Source: Halobellus limi
Lineage (GTDB): Archaea > Halobacteriota > Halobacteria > Halobacteriales > Haloferacaceae
Direction of reading: 5' to 3'
NCBI RefSeq assembly: GCF_004799685.1
Contig: NZ_CP031311.1
Span: forward strand, 1,240,001-1,304,000
Length of the DNA stretch: 64,000 bases
Part shown: positions 33,926-42,634 of the stretch, one piece after another
Numbering within the stretch: position 1 is the first letter of the stretch
Layout: each line of letters opens with the position of its first letter
The notes under the pieces: model-generated
What the model saw: the letters and a program-made list of their open reading frames with translations, nothing else
What the model was told of the DNA's origin: nothing
The model's database searches: none
Program-made: the position numbers and the translations under genes

Positions 33926-36151
33926 ATGAACGAAGTTCAACTCGAAGTGGCGAAGGCGTACCCGAACGACTCGGGCCGCGGCATCGCCCGTCTCGACCCG
34001 GACACGTTGCTCCATCTGAAGCTCTCGCCGGGCGACATCATCGAAATCGAGGGCGCCGAGACCACCGCGGCGAAGGTGTGGCGCGCGGACCGGCAGGACT
34101 GGAACACCGACACGGTCCGTATCGACGGCTTCACGCGACAGAACGCCGACGTCAGCATCGGCGAGCGCGTGACGATCCGGAAGGCCGAGGAGACGAAGGC
34201 CGAGAAACTCGTGCTCGCGCCGCCGGAGGAGGCGAGCGTGCAGTTCGGCTCCGACGCCGCCGGGATGGTCAAGCGGCAGATCCTCAAGCGGCCGGTCGTC
34301 GAGCGCGACATCGTCCCGGTGATGTCCTCGACGAACCACCCCTTCATGCGGTCGCCCGGACAGGCGATCCCGCTGATCGCGGTCGAGACCGAACCCGACG
34401 GCGTCTGTCTCGTCACCGAGGACACCGACGTGGAACTCCGCGAGGAGCCCATCTCCGGCTTCGAGAAGACCGGCGGGGGAATCACCTACGAGGACATCGG
34501 CGGCCTCCAGAGCGAGATCCAGCGCGTCCGCGAGATGGTCGAACTCCCGATGAAGCACCCGCAGATCTTCAAGAAACTCGGGATCGAGCCGCCGCAGGGC
34601 GTGCTGCTCCACGGGCCGCCCGGCACCGGCAAGACCCTCCTGGCGAAGGCCGTCGCCAACGAGACCTCCGCGAGTTTCTTCTCCATCGCGGGCCCCGAGA
34701 TCATCTCGAAGTACTACGGCGAGTCCGAACAGCAGTTGCGCGAGATCTTCGAGGACGCCACCGAGGAATCGCCCTCGATCATCTTCATCGACGAACTCGA
34801 CTCGATCGCGCCGAAGCGCGACGACGTGACCGGCGAGGTCGAGCGCCGCGTCGTCGCCCAGTTGCTGACGATGATGGACGGCCTGGAGACCCGCGGGGAG
34901 GTCATCGTCATCGCGGCGACGAACCGCGTCGACAGCGTCGATCCGGCGCTGCGCCGACCCGGCCGGTTCGACCGCGAGATCGAGATCGGCGTCCCCGACG
35001 AGACGGGGCGGAAGGAGATCCTCCAGATCCACACCCGCGGGATGCCGCTGTCGGACGACGTCTCGCTCGATCACCTCGCCGACGAGACCCACGGCTTCGT
35101 CGGCGCCGACATCGAGTCGCTGACGAAGGAGGCCGCGATGAAGGCCCTTCGAAGATATCTCCCGGAGATCGACCTCGACGAGGAGGACATCCCGCCGAGC
35201 CTCATCGACCGGATGATCGTCAAGCGCCAGGACTTCCAGGGCGCGCTCGCGGACGTCGAACCCTCGGCGATGCGCGAGGTCCTCGTCGAACTCCCGAAGG
35301 TGTCCTGGGACGACGTCGGCGGGCTCGAAGACCCGAAGCAGACCGTCAAGGAGAGCGTCGAGTGGCCGCTGACCTCCCAGGACAGATTCGAACGGATGGG
35401 CATCGACCCGCCGAAGGGCGTGCTCCTCTACGGCCCGCCGGGCACGGGCAAGACCCTGATCGCGAAGGCCGTCGCCAACGAGACGAACGCGAACTTCATC
35501 TCGGTCCGAGGGCCGCAACTGCTCTCGAAGTGGGTCGGCGAGTCCGAGAAGGCGATCCGGCAGACCTTCCGGAAGGCCCGGCAGGTCAGTCCGACGATCA
35601 TCTTCTTCGACGAACTGGACAGCCTCGCGCCGAGCCGTGGCGGCGAGACCGGCAACAACGTCTCCGAGCGGGTGGTCAACCAGCTGCTCACCGAACTAGA
35701 TGGGTTAGAGGAGAACGGCGACGTGATGGTGATCGCCGCGACCAACCGGCCGGATATGATCGATCCCGCCCTGATCCGCTCGGGGCGGTTCGACCGGCTG
35801 GTGCTCATCGGCCAACCCGAGGAGGAGGGTCGCGAACAGATCCTCAAGATCCACACCCGCGACTCGCCGCTCGCGCCCGACGTGAGCCTGCGCGAGATCG
35901 CCGAGATCACCGACGGCTACGTCGGCTCGGACCTCCAGACCATCGCCCGCGAGGCCGCAATCGAGGCGCTGCGGGAGGACGACGACGCCGAGGAGATCGA
36001 GATGCGGCACTTCCGGCAGGCGATGGAGTCCGTCCGGCCGACAATCACCGACGACCTGCTGGAGTACTACGAACAGATGCAGGACCAGTTCAAGGGCGGC
36101 ACCCGCGAGGAGTTCGGCGGGCGTCGCGACGGGCGGATCGGCTTCCAGTAG
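33926..36151 (+). CDS. CDC48/VCP-family AAA ATPase
   Basis: 741 residues. The N-domain (1-180) has the double-psi barrel [26 protein letters not shown]1 has Walker A GPPGTGKT near 230 and [13 protein letters not shown]2 has Walker A near 502 and [13 protein letters not shown]. It is a hexameric unfoldase that feeds substrates to the proteasome in archaea. The C-terminal tail ([10 protein letters not shown]) is short. No intein is inserted at either Walker motif. The 190-base upstream gap has CTTAACC at about 33876-33882, about 50 bases upstream, so a short leader is likely. One of several Cdc48 homologues expected in haloarchaea. Confidence 0.93.
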   Translation: MNEVQLEVAKAYPNDSGRGIARLDPDTLLHLKLSPGDIIEIEGAETTAAKVWRADRQDWNTDTVRIDGFTRQNADVSIGERVTIRKAEETKAEKLVLAPPEEASVQFGSDAAGMVKRQILKRPVVERDIVPVMSSTNHPFMRSPGQAIPLIAVETEPDGVCLVTEDTDVELREEPISGFEKTGGGITYEDIGGLQSEIQRVREMVELPMKHPQIFKKLGIEPPQGVLLHGPPGTGKTLLAKAVANETSASFFSIAGPEIISKYYGESEQQLREIFEDATEESPSIIFIDELDSIAPKRDDVTGEVERRVVAQLLTMMDGLETRGEVIVIAATNRVDSVDPALRRPGRFDREIEIGVPDETGRKEILQIHTRGMPLSDDVSLDHLADETHGFVGADIESLTKEAAMKALRRYLPEIDLDEEDIPPSLIDRMIVKRQDFQGALADVEPSAMREVLVELPKVSWDDVGGLEDPKQTVKESVEWPLTSQDRFERMGIDPPKGVLLYGPPGTGKTLIAKAVANETNANFISVRGPQLLSKWVGESEKAIRQTFRKARQVSPTIIFFDELDSLAPSRGGETGNNVSERVVNQLLTELDGLEENGDVMVIAATNRPDMIDPALIRSGRFDRLVLIGQPEEEGREQILKIHTRDSPLAPDVSLREIAEITDGYVGSDLQTIAREAAIEALREDDDAEEIEMRHFRQAMESVRPTITDDLLEYYEQMQDQFKGGTREEFGGRRDGRIGFQ

Positions 36152-36164
36152 CGGCCCCGGACCG

Positions 36165-36169
36165 TTTTT
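36165..36169 (+). terminator. T-tract terminator after the CDC48-type gene
   Basis: ACCGTTTTTATTCG, a U5 run 14 bases after the stop codon in GC-rich DNA, typical of archaeal intrinsic termination without a hairpin. Confidence 0.5.
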
Positions 36170-36275
36170 ATTCGCTCGCGGGACGAGTCAGCTGCCTGAT
36201 ACCACGATAACGCCCGCGTAACCACCTGATACCGGTGTCCGCGAGAGGTTAAGTGGCTCACGGGCCTACCGTGGA

Positions 36276-36291
36276 GTGTCGAAACCGACAC
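36276..36291 (+). promoter_or_regulatory. Perfect inverted repeat at the LUD gene start region
   Basis: GTGTCG-AAAC-CGACAC forms a perfect six-base inverted repeat 10 bases upstream of ATG 36302. GGTTAAGTG at 36247-36255 is the likely TATA box, which would place transcription start on this palindrome. It could be a repressor site or a leader hairpin. Confidence 0.45.
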
Positions 36292-36301
36292 CCTACAACA
36301 A

Positions 36302-36958
36302 ATGCCTCAGCAGAAATCCGACTACGTAGACGACACCGAAATCGACGCAACGCTGGACGAACTCGCCGACGACGAGACCATCGAGGAGACCGTCGAGAGC
36401 CTCGAGGAGAACGGGTTCGAGGTCGTCATCGTCGACTCGGCCGACGACGCGCTCGAAGCCGTCCGCTCGCAGATCCCCGCCGGCGCGTCCGTGATGAACG
36501 GCCACTCGACGACGCTCGAAGAGATCGGGTTCGACGACTACCTCTCGGCGGGCGACCACGACTGGGAGAGCCTCCCGGATCAGATCTGGAGCATCGACGA
36601 CGACGAGGAGCGCCAGGCCGCCCGTCGCGAGTCCCAGACGGCCGACTACTTCCTCGGCGGCATCAACGCCATCTCGGAGACCGGCGAACTCGTCGCCGCG
36701 GACCTCTCTGGCAGCCGGATCGGTGCCTATCCGTTCGCCGCGGGCAACGTGATCATCGTCAGCGGCGTGAACAAGATCGTGCCGACGCTCGAGGACGCCC
36801 TGGATCGGCTCGAATCCGTCGCCTACCCGCTGGAGAACGAGCGCGCCCAGGAGGCCTACGGCGTCGAGTCCGCCATCGCGAAGCAGCTCATCTTCCGCCA
36901 GGAAGTCGAGGAGGGCCGGACGACGGTCGTGCTCGTCCGCGATCAGCTGGGGTACTGA
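36302..36958 (+). CDS. LUD domain (lactate utilisation, LutC-like) protein
   Basis: 218 residues of the LUD/DUF162 family: VESLEENGFEVVIVDSADDALEAVRSQIPAGASVMNGHSTTLEEIG in the N half (the NGHSTT stretch is the family GxS site), then TADYFLGGINAISETGELV and the AGNVIIVSGVNKIVPTLEDAL segment with conserved Asn. Family members in LutABC take part in L-lactate oxidation, but single LUD proteins like this one have unknown roles. No LutA or LutB genes are adjacent. Confidence 0.82.
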   Translation: MPQQKSDYVDDTEIDATLDELADDETIEETVESLEENGFEVVIVDSADDALEAVRSQIPAGASVMNGHSTTLEEIGFDDYLSAGDHDWESLPDQIWSIDDDEERQAARRESQTADYFLGGINAISETGELVAADLSGSRIGAYPFAAGNVIIVSGVNKIVPTLEDALDRLESVAYPLENERAQEAYGVESAIAKQLIFRQEVEEGRTTVVLVRDQLGY

Positions 36959-36985
36959 ACGACGCCGCCGTCCCTCACCGGCGCT

Positions 36986-37408
36986 TCACCTCACGATCGT
37001 CACCGGGACCGGCGACCGCCGGGCGACGTGTTCTGCGACGCTCCCGAGCACCAGCCGCGAGACGCCCCGCCGCCCGTGGCTGCCGACGACGACGTGGTCG
37101 ACGTCGAGTTCGCGCGCCTGCTCTACGATCGTCGCCGCCGGCCGCCCGACGTCGACCGCCGTCTCGACGTCGCCGTCGATTTCCAGTTGGGATCGGGCCT
37201 CGTCGAGTACCTCTTCGGCCTCGGCCTTCGCCTCCTGGTACCACTCCTCGGACCCGCTCGGGAGGACGCCGGCGCGATAGCCCGCCTGAACCGGGTTGAT
37301 GACGTGAAGCAGCGTCACGTCGACGTCGTCCCACTCGGCGGAGACGAACCCGATCGCCTGCAGCGACTGCGGAGATCCGTCGACGGGGACGAGCACGTGC
37401 CTCGGCAT
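36986..37408 (-). CDS. Universal stress protein, UspA family
   Basis: 140 residues. It begins PRHVLVPVDGSPQSLQAI and ends with the ATP-binding signature VVGSHGRRG, nine residues, then GSVAEHVARRSPVPVTIV, the canonical ATP-binding subclass. ATG 37408 chosen because the in-frame upstream part (to 37456) has no family similarity. Second Usp protein in the window; the two are clearly different in sequence. Confidence 0.87.
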   Translation of the reverse strand: MPRHVLVPVDGSPQSLQAIGFVSAEWDDVDVTLLHVINPVQAGYRAGVLPSGSEEWYQEAKAEAEEVLDEARSQLEIDGDVETAVDVGRPAATIVEQARELDVDHVVVGSHGRRGVSRLVLGSVAEHVARRSPVPVTIVR

Positions 37409-37511
37409 AGGTTCGGATACAGCGGCGGGGTACAAAAAACGGACCCCGGCGGTCACGCCGCGGCCGGCCGGCGCCGACGCGTCCCCACCGCGTGCCTCTC
37501 TGCGCCCCGTC

Positions 37512-39512
37512 TCACTCGCCGTGACGTGTGAGACAGACCGGGAGGCCGACGAGTTCGACCGGTTCGGAGTTGTCGGGCGAGTAGACGACGAGTTGGCCCT
37601 TCTCCATATACGGGACCTTGTCTTCGAGCTCCGGCGGGATGTTCACGCTCTTGATCGCGTCCTCGTCGCCGAGGTTGAGCACCAGGCGGGTGTTGATCTG
37701 CTTGAACACCGACTCGGCGACGTCCTGGGGGTCCTGGGTGACCAGGAAGAGGCCCAGCCGCTCCTTGCGGCCCTGCTTGGCCGCTTCGGTGAACTTCGAG
37801 ATGACCTTCCGCGCCTGCACGTTGTCGGCGTCCGCGAGGAAGTTGTGCGCCTCGTCCATTCCCAGGAGTAGCGGCGTCTCCTTGATCCGCTCGGAGTCGG
37901 GCGCGTTCGAGAGCTTGTCGTCGATCAGCATACTGGAGACCGCGAGCACGAACAGCTCCTTCGCGCGGCTGGTCGAGAGGTGGTACGTCGGGATCACCGT
38001 CAGCCCCCCGGGCCGGACGAGCTGGTGGTCCAACTCGGTGATCGGCCGCGCCGACTGGTCGAAGACGCCGTCCGGCACTCCGTGGACGCGACGCTTGACC
38101 GCGTCGAACGTCGCCTCGTGGACCCGACCCGACTCGTCGAGCTCCTCCCGCAGGGCGGGGTCGTCGAGGAACGTCAGGAACTCCGCGTACGTCCCGCTGT
38201 CGCCGTACTCGCGGAAGAAGCGGTTCAACAGGTGCATCAGGGCGGGGTACTGGTTCTCGTTGAGGCTGCTGCCCGCGACGAGCCACGGGCGGTCCCGGGC
38301 CATCGAGAACGGGATGGTGAACTCCAACTGCTCGGCGCGGTGGTTGTCGCCGCCGTAGGGGACGCCGTCCTCCTTCGGCACCAGCGCGATGGTGTCGTCG
38401 TGGCCGCCGTGGACGATCCCCTCCCGCTCGTAGCGCCGCGCGGTCGACTCGTCCATCGAGGGGTTGTCGTCGTGCATCTGGGCGTACTCGTCCTGCGGGT
38501 CGAACTGGACGACCGCGAGCCGCGCCGACCGGCCGTCGTCCATCTCGTAGGTCCGGTCCTCGGCCAGGAGCTGTCGCAGGACGTTCTTCGTCGCGTGCGT
38601 CTTCCCCGATCCCGTCCCGCCGGCGACGAGGGTGTGCCGGAACACGAGCGGGTCGCCGTCGGCGTAGTCGTCTCTGAGTCGGTAGTCGATCGTCGGCGGA
38701 CGGGCCGCCGTGCGGACCTTCTCCCCGCCGACCGAGAGGTGCCCGAGGAAGACGCCGTCGGAGGGGATCGCGAGCCCCGTCTTGATCTGTGCGGGGTCGG
38801 TCGCCTCGGCGACGACCGCGCCGGGCTTGGGGACGCGGTCGACCATCCGGCGCTTCAGCACGTCGTCGTCGGAGCCGGTGGCGCCCGTTCCGAGACCGCT
38901 GCCGTCGCCCCCGCTCTCCTCGCCGGCGACGTCGTCCCCGACATCGGTGTCAGCGGCGGCCGCGTTCCGGTCCTCGAACAGCACCGCCAGCGGCGCGAGC
39001 GACGCGACGAACTTGTAGTCGCGCTCCTCGAAGTCGTCGCGGCGCATCGCGCGCCGGGCGTGGATCTCGGTCGCGTCGTCGGTCTGGAACTCCTGGGCGT
39101 ACTCCAGGGCGGTGATCCGCGAGAAGAGCAGTTCGCCGTCCGGGTAGGGGACGAGCAGGTACTTGCCCAACCGGACGCTGTCGCGGTTGTCGGTGGTGAC
39201 GTACGCTCTGAGCGTGGTCTCGTCGCCGTCCTCCGCGACTCGGAGCCCCTGTGAGACGGCGATCGCACCCAACCCCCGGTCCTCGCCCGCCGGCGAGACG
39301 TCGTAGCTCTCGAACGCGTCCTCGCCGGGGTTGTGCCCGTCGCCGTCACCGCCGTCGGTGGGGGAGTCGCCGCCGTCGGCAGTCCCTCCGCCGTTGCTCC
39401 CCCGACTCCTCTCGTCCGTCGCGGACGAGGCGTCGCCTGCGGTCCGCCGCTCGTCGTTGGTCCGCCCGGACGAGCGGTCCTCGCCGCCGGGCTCGAAGTC
39501 CCCGAGATCCAT
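37512..39512 (-). CDS. herA: HerA-type DNA translocase/ATPase
   Basis: 666 residues. A disordered acidic/Gly N-terminus (1-75), a HAS-barrel-like domain (about 80-200), then the FtsK/HerA ATPase core. This has Walker A AGGTGSGKTHATKN near 300, Walker B LLLGMDEAHNFL near 545 and the sensor FLVTQDPQDVAESV. HerA forms a hexameric ring that works with NurA to resect DNA ends before RadA loading. Here nurA lies 0.5 kb upstream on the same strand, separated by one opposite-strand gene, which supports the assignment. Confidence 0.87.
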   Translation of the reverse strand: MDLGDFEPGGEDRSSGRTNDERRTAGDASSATDERSRGSNGGGTADGGDSPTDGGDGDGHNPGEDAFESYDVSPAGEDRGLGAIAVSQGLRVAEDGDETTLRAYVTTDNRDSVRLGKYLLVPYPDGELLFSRITALEYAQEFQTDDATEIHARRAMRRDDFEERDYKFVASLAPLAVLFEDRNAAAADTDVGDDVAGEESGGDGSGLGTGATGSDDDVLKRRMVDRVPKPGAVVAEATDPAQIKTGLAIPSDGVFLGHLSVGGEKVRTAARPPTIDYRLRDDYADGDPLVFRHTLVAGGTGSGKTHATKNVLRQLLAEDRTYEMDDGRSARLAVVQFDPQDEYAQMHDDNPSMDESTARRYEREGIVHGGHDDTIALVPKEDGVPYGGDNHRAEQLEFTIPFSMARDRPWLVAGSSLNENQYPALMHLLNRFFREYGDSGTYAEFLTFLDDPALREELDESGRVHEATFDAVKRRVHGVPDGVFDQSARPITELDHQLVRPGGLTVIPTYHLSTSRAKELFVLAVSSMLIDDKLSNAPDSERIKETPLLLGMDEAHNFLADADNVQARKVISKFTEAAKQGRKERLGLFLVTQDPQDVAESVFKQINTRLVLNLGDEDAIKSVNIPPELEDKVPYMEKGQLVVYSPDNSEPVELVGLPVCLTRHGE

Positions 39513-39630
39513 CTCGTCTCGGTACAGCGGCGGCAGCGACTAAAACGCCTCGCCCGGCGGCGGGAGGTCGGCGACGCCCTGCCCGCCCGTGTGCCGCGCC
39601 CCTTTTGCCGGCCGAGCCCCAAGCCTCGGT

Positions 39631-39978
39631 ATGCTTCTCATTCGCGGTCACGCGGGGGGTACCACGCTCACGGGGACGGTCTTCGAGCGTGGGGAGCGCG
39701 CGCCCTCATACAAGGGCGCGCCCGACGAGGACGCCCCCTACGTCTGGGTCTGCGACGAGTTCTACGAGGTCGAGAGCGGCGGCTCCGAGACCACTATCGG
39801 CGGCGAGACGGTCAACGTCGCCTTCGAGTCGCCGATGCCCCGCGGCTTCGAGACGCGCGAGCGGGCCATCGAAGCGGCGAAGGCCCACGTCCGCACGCAG
39901 TTCGCCCGCGTCGGCGTCCCCGAGTCCGAGGTGCGGATCGAGGTCGTAAAGGAGGAGCCGGGCGCCGAGCAGTCCTGA
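39631..39978 (+). CDS. Conserved haloarchaeal protein between herA and nurA
   Basis: 115 residues, acidic, soluble, with LIRGHAGGTTLTGTVFERGERAPSYKG at the start, YVWVCDEFYEVESGG in the middle and a helix of RERAIEAAKAHVRTQFARVG. I recall similar haloarchaea-only proteins of unknown function but cannot name a domain with certainty. It is on the strand opposite herA and nurA, so it is not in their operon. Confidence 0.65.
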   Translation: MLLIRGHAGGTTLTGTVFERGERAPSYKGAPDEDAPYVWVCDEFYEVESGGSETTIGGETVNVAFESPMPRGFETRERAIEAAKAHVRTQFARVGVPESEVRIEVVKEEPGAEQS

Positions 39979-40008
39979 CTCTGGACGGTTGCTTGGCCGA
40001 ACACGGTC

Positions 40009-41298
40009 TCACTGGTCGACGTCGCCCCATCGGACGTCGTCGTACCGCTTGATCTCGTCGGTGTCGAGCGTCTCGGCGAATTTCTGTCGGAGCGAGGACT
40101 TCTCGCGGGCGCTGATCTTCGCCAGTTCGTCGGCCTTCGCGACGGCCTCGGGCGGCCCGCGGTTGGCCGCGACGTCGCCGAGTATCTGTCGCGTGATCGA
40201 CTCGCGGACCTCGGCGTCCCGAGCGAAGGCGTAGGGCGTCTCCACGCGGTAGCAGACGTCCGTCCGCGGTTCGTACACGACGAAGAAGCACTTCTCGTAC
40301 AGCGTCGGATCCAGCTCTCGCTCGATGCCGTAGGCGTCGCCGTCGGCCGCGACGGTGGCGTCGACGCCGCCGCGGGAGACGAACCAGTTCGTGAACGTCA
40401 GCTCGTCGGTCTTCCGGCCCTCGACCCCCTGCGTCGGTTCGCCGTCGGCCACGCCGCCGCGCTGCTCGCGCCGTTCGAGCAGGCGGGCGAAGAACGCGGC
40501 GTCGTCGGCCCAGGGGACGTCGAACTCGACGTCGCCCTCGCGGAGCGTGCCGACGATCCGCTTCGAGGCGGGGTTCTTGACGAACCCGCAGAGGGGGACG
40601 TCGCGCTCGACGAACGACTCCACGAGGCGGATGTAGTTCTCGACGATCGATCGGGGTTTCAGCTCCTCGGTGAGCGCTCTGAGCTCCGCGTCCCGCTCGC
40701 GCCAGTTGAGCAGTTCGACGGGGTACAGCGGGCCGTCGAGCACGAGCAGGTCCGAGACCTCGTCGGCGTGTTCAAGCGCGTGCGAGCTCTCGGCGAGGTA
40801 GAGCGCGAGCGCGTGGACGATCCCCTCGGCGTAGCGGTTGACCCGCGGGATCTGGAGGACGCGCCACCGGCAGTACCCCTCGTCGACCTTCCGCCAGGGC
40901 TCGTCGATCGCGGCCGTCTCGTCGGTGACGTGAGTCGCGGCGACGATGCTCCTGTGTCGGTGGAGGTCGAGATCGGAGGGCACGGCCGCCATCGCGGCCT
41001 GGGCGAGGTCGAGGACCAGCCCGTTCTTGAACGTCGTGGGGTTGATCGTCCCCGAGTCGAGGCCGTGGACCGTCTCGAACGGCGGCGACGCCAGCGCGAC
41101 GTCCTCGGCGTCGACCGCGCGCAGCCGCCGCTCGCCGATCGGTTCGAGGACGGCGCGGCCGTCGGGGCCGTACAGCGGGTCGAGAAATCCCTCCCAGATC
41201 CGCGAGGCGACGTCGACGTGGTCGGTGTCGTCCACGCGGCTCGCGAGGTACGCCGCGAGGTCCGCGATGCTGTCGACGTGGACGGGATCCAGTGTCAC
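40009..41298 (-). CDS. nurA: NurA 5'-3' nuclease
   Basis: 429 residues, NurA domain. HGLDSGTINPTTF contains the first catalytic Asp in the usual D-G/S context, SDLLVLDGPLYPVELLN the second, and FVKNPASKRIVG and TNWFVSRGGVD later family blocks. It trims 5' strands at DNA ends with HerA. Length and domain layout are those of archaeal NurA with a haloarchaeal acidic surface. ATG 41298 is divergent from the HAD gene (GTG 41358) across 59 bases. Confidence 0.85.
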   Translation of the reverse strand: MTLDPVHVDSIADLAAYLASRVDDTDHVDVASRIWEGFLDPLYGPDGRAVLEPIGERRLRAVDAEDVALASPPFETVHGLDSGTINPTTFKNGLVLDLAQAAMAAVPSDLDLHRHRSIVAATHVTDETAAIDEPWRKVDEGYCRWRVLQIPRVNRYAEGIVHALALYLAESSHALEHADEVSDLLVLDGPLYPVELLNWRERDAELRALTEELKPRSIVENYIRLVESFVERDVPLCGFVKNPASKRIVGTLREGDVEFDVPWADDAAFFARLLERREQRGGVADGEPTQGVEGRKTDELTFTNWFVSRGGVDATVAADGDAYGIERELDPTLYEKCFFVVYEPRTDVCYRVETPYAFARDAEVRESITRQILGDVAANRGPPEAVAKADELAKISAREKSSLRQKFAETLDTDEIKRYDDVRWGDVDQ

Positions 41299-41357
41299 GT
41301 TCCCTCCCTCGCGACGAGACGAGAAAAGTCATACGTCCTGGGCCCCTGATCCCGCAC

Positions 41358-42017
41358 GTGACGATCACTGCGGTCGGGTTCGACCTCGACGAGACGCTCG
41401 CCGTCCCGACGCGGGACCGGACGGCGATCCTCTCGGACGCCACCGAGCGCGCGGACGCCCCGTCGTTGACGCGTGAGGCGTACCTCGACGTGCACGGCCG
41501 ACACCTCACGAGCGAGAGCCGAACGCCCATCTTCGCCGAGTTGCTCTCGGGGCACGAGACCGACACCGACCCGGAAACGCTCGCGGAGACGTACCGTCGG
41601 GAGATCGCCGACGCCCTCGTTCCGATCCCGGGCGCCGAGGCGTTCCTCCAGCGGCTGCGATCGGAGTACCGCGTGGGGCTCCTCACGAACGGACCGCGGG
41701 TGGCCCAGCGCGACAAACTGGCGACGCTCGGCTGGACGGACGCCTTCGACGCGGCGCTCGTGACCGGCGACCTCGACGCCGGCAAGCCCGATTCGGCCGC
41801 CTTCGCCGCGCTGCTCGACGCGCTCGGCAGCGACGCCGGGGCGACGGCCTACGTCGGCGACGACGTCGACGCCGACATCGCGGGCGCCGACGCCGCCGGC
41901 CTCGTCCCGATCCAGGTGCTCTACGAGGGCGGCCCGGAACCGTCGTCGCGGGCCGCCGCCCACGTCCGCCGAGAGGACCTGGTCGACCGACTCCCCGAAC
42001 TGCTCGACGCGTTCTGA
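41358..42017 (+). CDS. HAD-superfamily hydrolase
   Basis: 219 residues from GTG 41358. Motif I FDLDETLAVPT (nucleophile Asp), motif II VGLLTNGPR, motif III Lys in GKPDSAAF and motif IV YVGDDVDADIAGADAAG are all present, with a helical cap between I and II. It is a phosphatase/phosphoglycolate phosphatase-type HAD of unknown substrate. The longer frame upstream overlaps the nurA promoter and was not used. Confidence 0.87.
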   Translation: MTITAVGFDLDETLAVPTRDRTAILSDATERADAPSLTREAYLDVHGRHLTSESRTPIFAELLSGHETDTDPETLAETYRREIADALVPIPGAEAFLQRLRSEYRVGLLTNGPRVAQRDKLATLGWTDAFDAALVTGDLDAGKPDSAAFAALLDALGSDAGATAYVGDDVDADIAGADAAGLVPIQVLYEGGPEPSSRAAAHVRREDLVDRLPELLDAF

Positions 42018-42063
42018 ACGGCCCGCTCGTCGGCACATACCGCGACCGACCGGCGCGCTCTCG

Positions 42064-42168
42064 ATAGGGATCATCGTAGCCGACCGGATATTCACAGACC
42101 CTCGGCCGGCCGCGGTCTTCGATTCGGACGAACCCGAATCGATGGATTGCGACGATAACCCCTCTCAG
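42064..42168 (+). repeat. Dispersed ~105-bp repeat, copy A
   Basis: It matches, as an inverted copy, 58665-58767. The right ~70 bases, from CCTCGGCCGGCCGCGGTC to TCTCAG, differ by two substitutions and one C; the left 24 bases differ by three; a 9-12-base middle block is unrelated. The copy sits between the HAD gene and a convergent hypothetical gene, overlapping the last bases of the latter. Within it one frame reads RPAAVFDSDEPESMDC in both copies. Confidence 0.85.
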
Positions 42169-42545
42169 CCGTCGGAACACACCGCGACCGCCCGGAGCGC
42201 CGGGAGCAGCCACTTCACCTGCGCGCCGTCCTCGACGAACACGAGCGTCCGCGGCGGTTCCGCGGCCTTCGGCCGGACGCGGAGCCCCTCCGCGCTGGCG
42301 GCTTCCGCGACGGGGTCGACGGCCCGTTCGAACTCGATGCGGACCCGATCGGGCTGGACGTACACGCCCGCGACGCGCTCGCCGCCGCAGTCGATCGCGT
42401 ACGCGAACGTCCCGTCCGGCGACGGTTCGACGTCCGGGTCGGCGTCGGTCACCGCCAGCGCGTCGAGGTCGTCGCCGTGACCGGTGACCTCGCTCGCGAG
42501 GAACTGCGCGATACGACGCCCGTCCGTGAGTCGCTCCTCGACCAT
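42165..42545 (-). CDS. Conserved haloarchaeal hypothetical protein
   Basis: 126 residues. It starts MVEERLTDGRRIAQFLASEVTG and ends with FVEDGAQVKWLLPALRAVAV. It is acidic and soluble with a predicted alpha/beta pattern; no named domain recognised. It follows the Mrp gene on the same strand after 89 bases and may share its transcript. Its 3' end touches repeat copy A. Confidence 0.65.
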   Translation of the reverse strand: MVEERLTDGRRIAQFLASEVTGHGDDLDALAVTDADPDVEPSPDGTFAYAIDCGGERVAGVYVQPDRVRIEFERAVDPVAEAASAEGLRVRPKAAEPPRTLVFVEDGAQVKWLLPALRAVAVCSDG

Positions 42546-42634
42546 ACGCCCGATTCCTCGCGGGGCGAAAAGAACGCTCCGTTCGCGGCCAACCGTCCGC
42601 AGTTGATCCGCGAACGCGCCGTCTCCGCACTCCG

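Noticed and set aside
33830-35518. Long minus-strand ORF opposite the CDC48-type gene
   Set aside because: High-GC DNA gives long antisense frames; it has no domain and mirrors the codon pattern of the sense gene.
33926-36151. Intein insertion in the AAA ATPase, or in nrdJ at 17329-20484
   Set aside because: Both proteins have continuous family sequence through the usual insertion sites.
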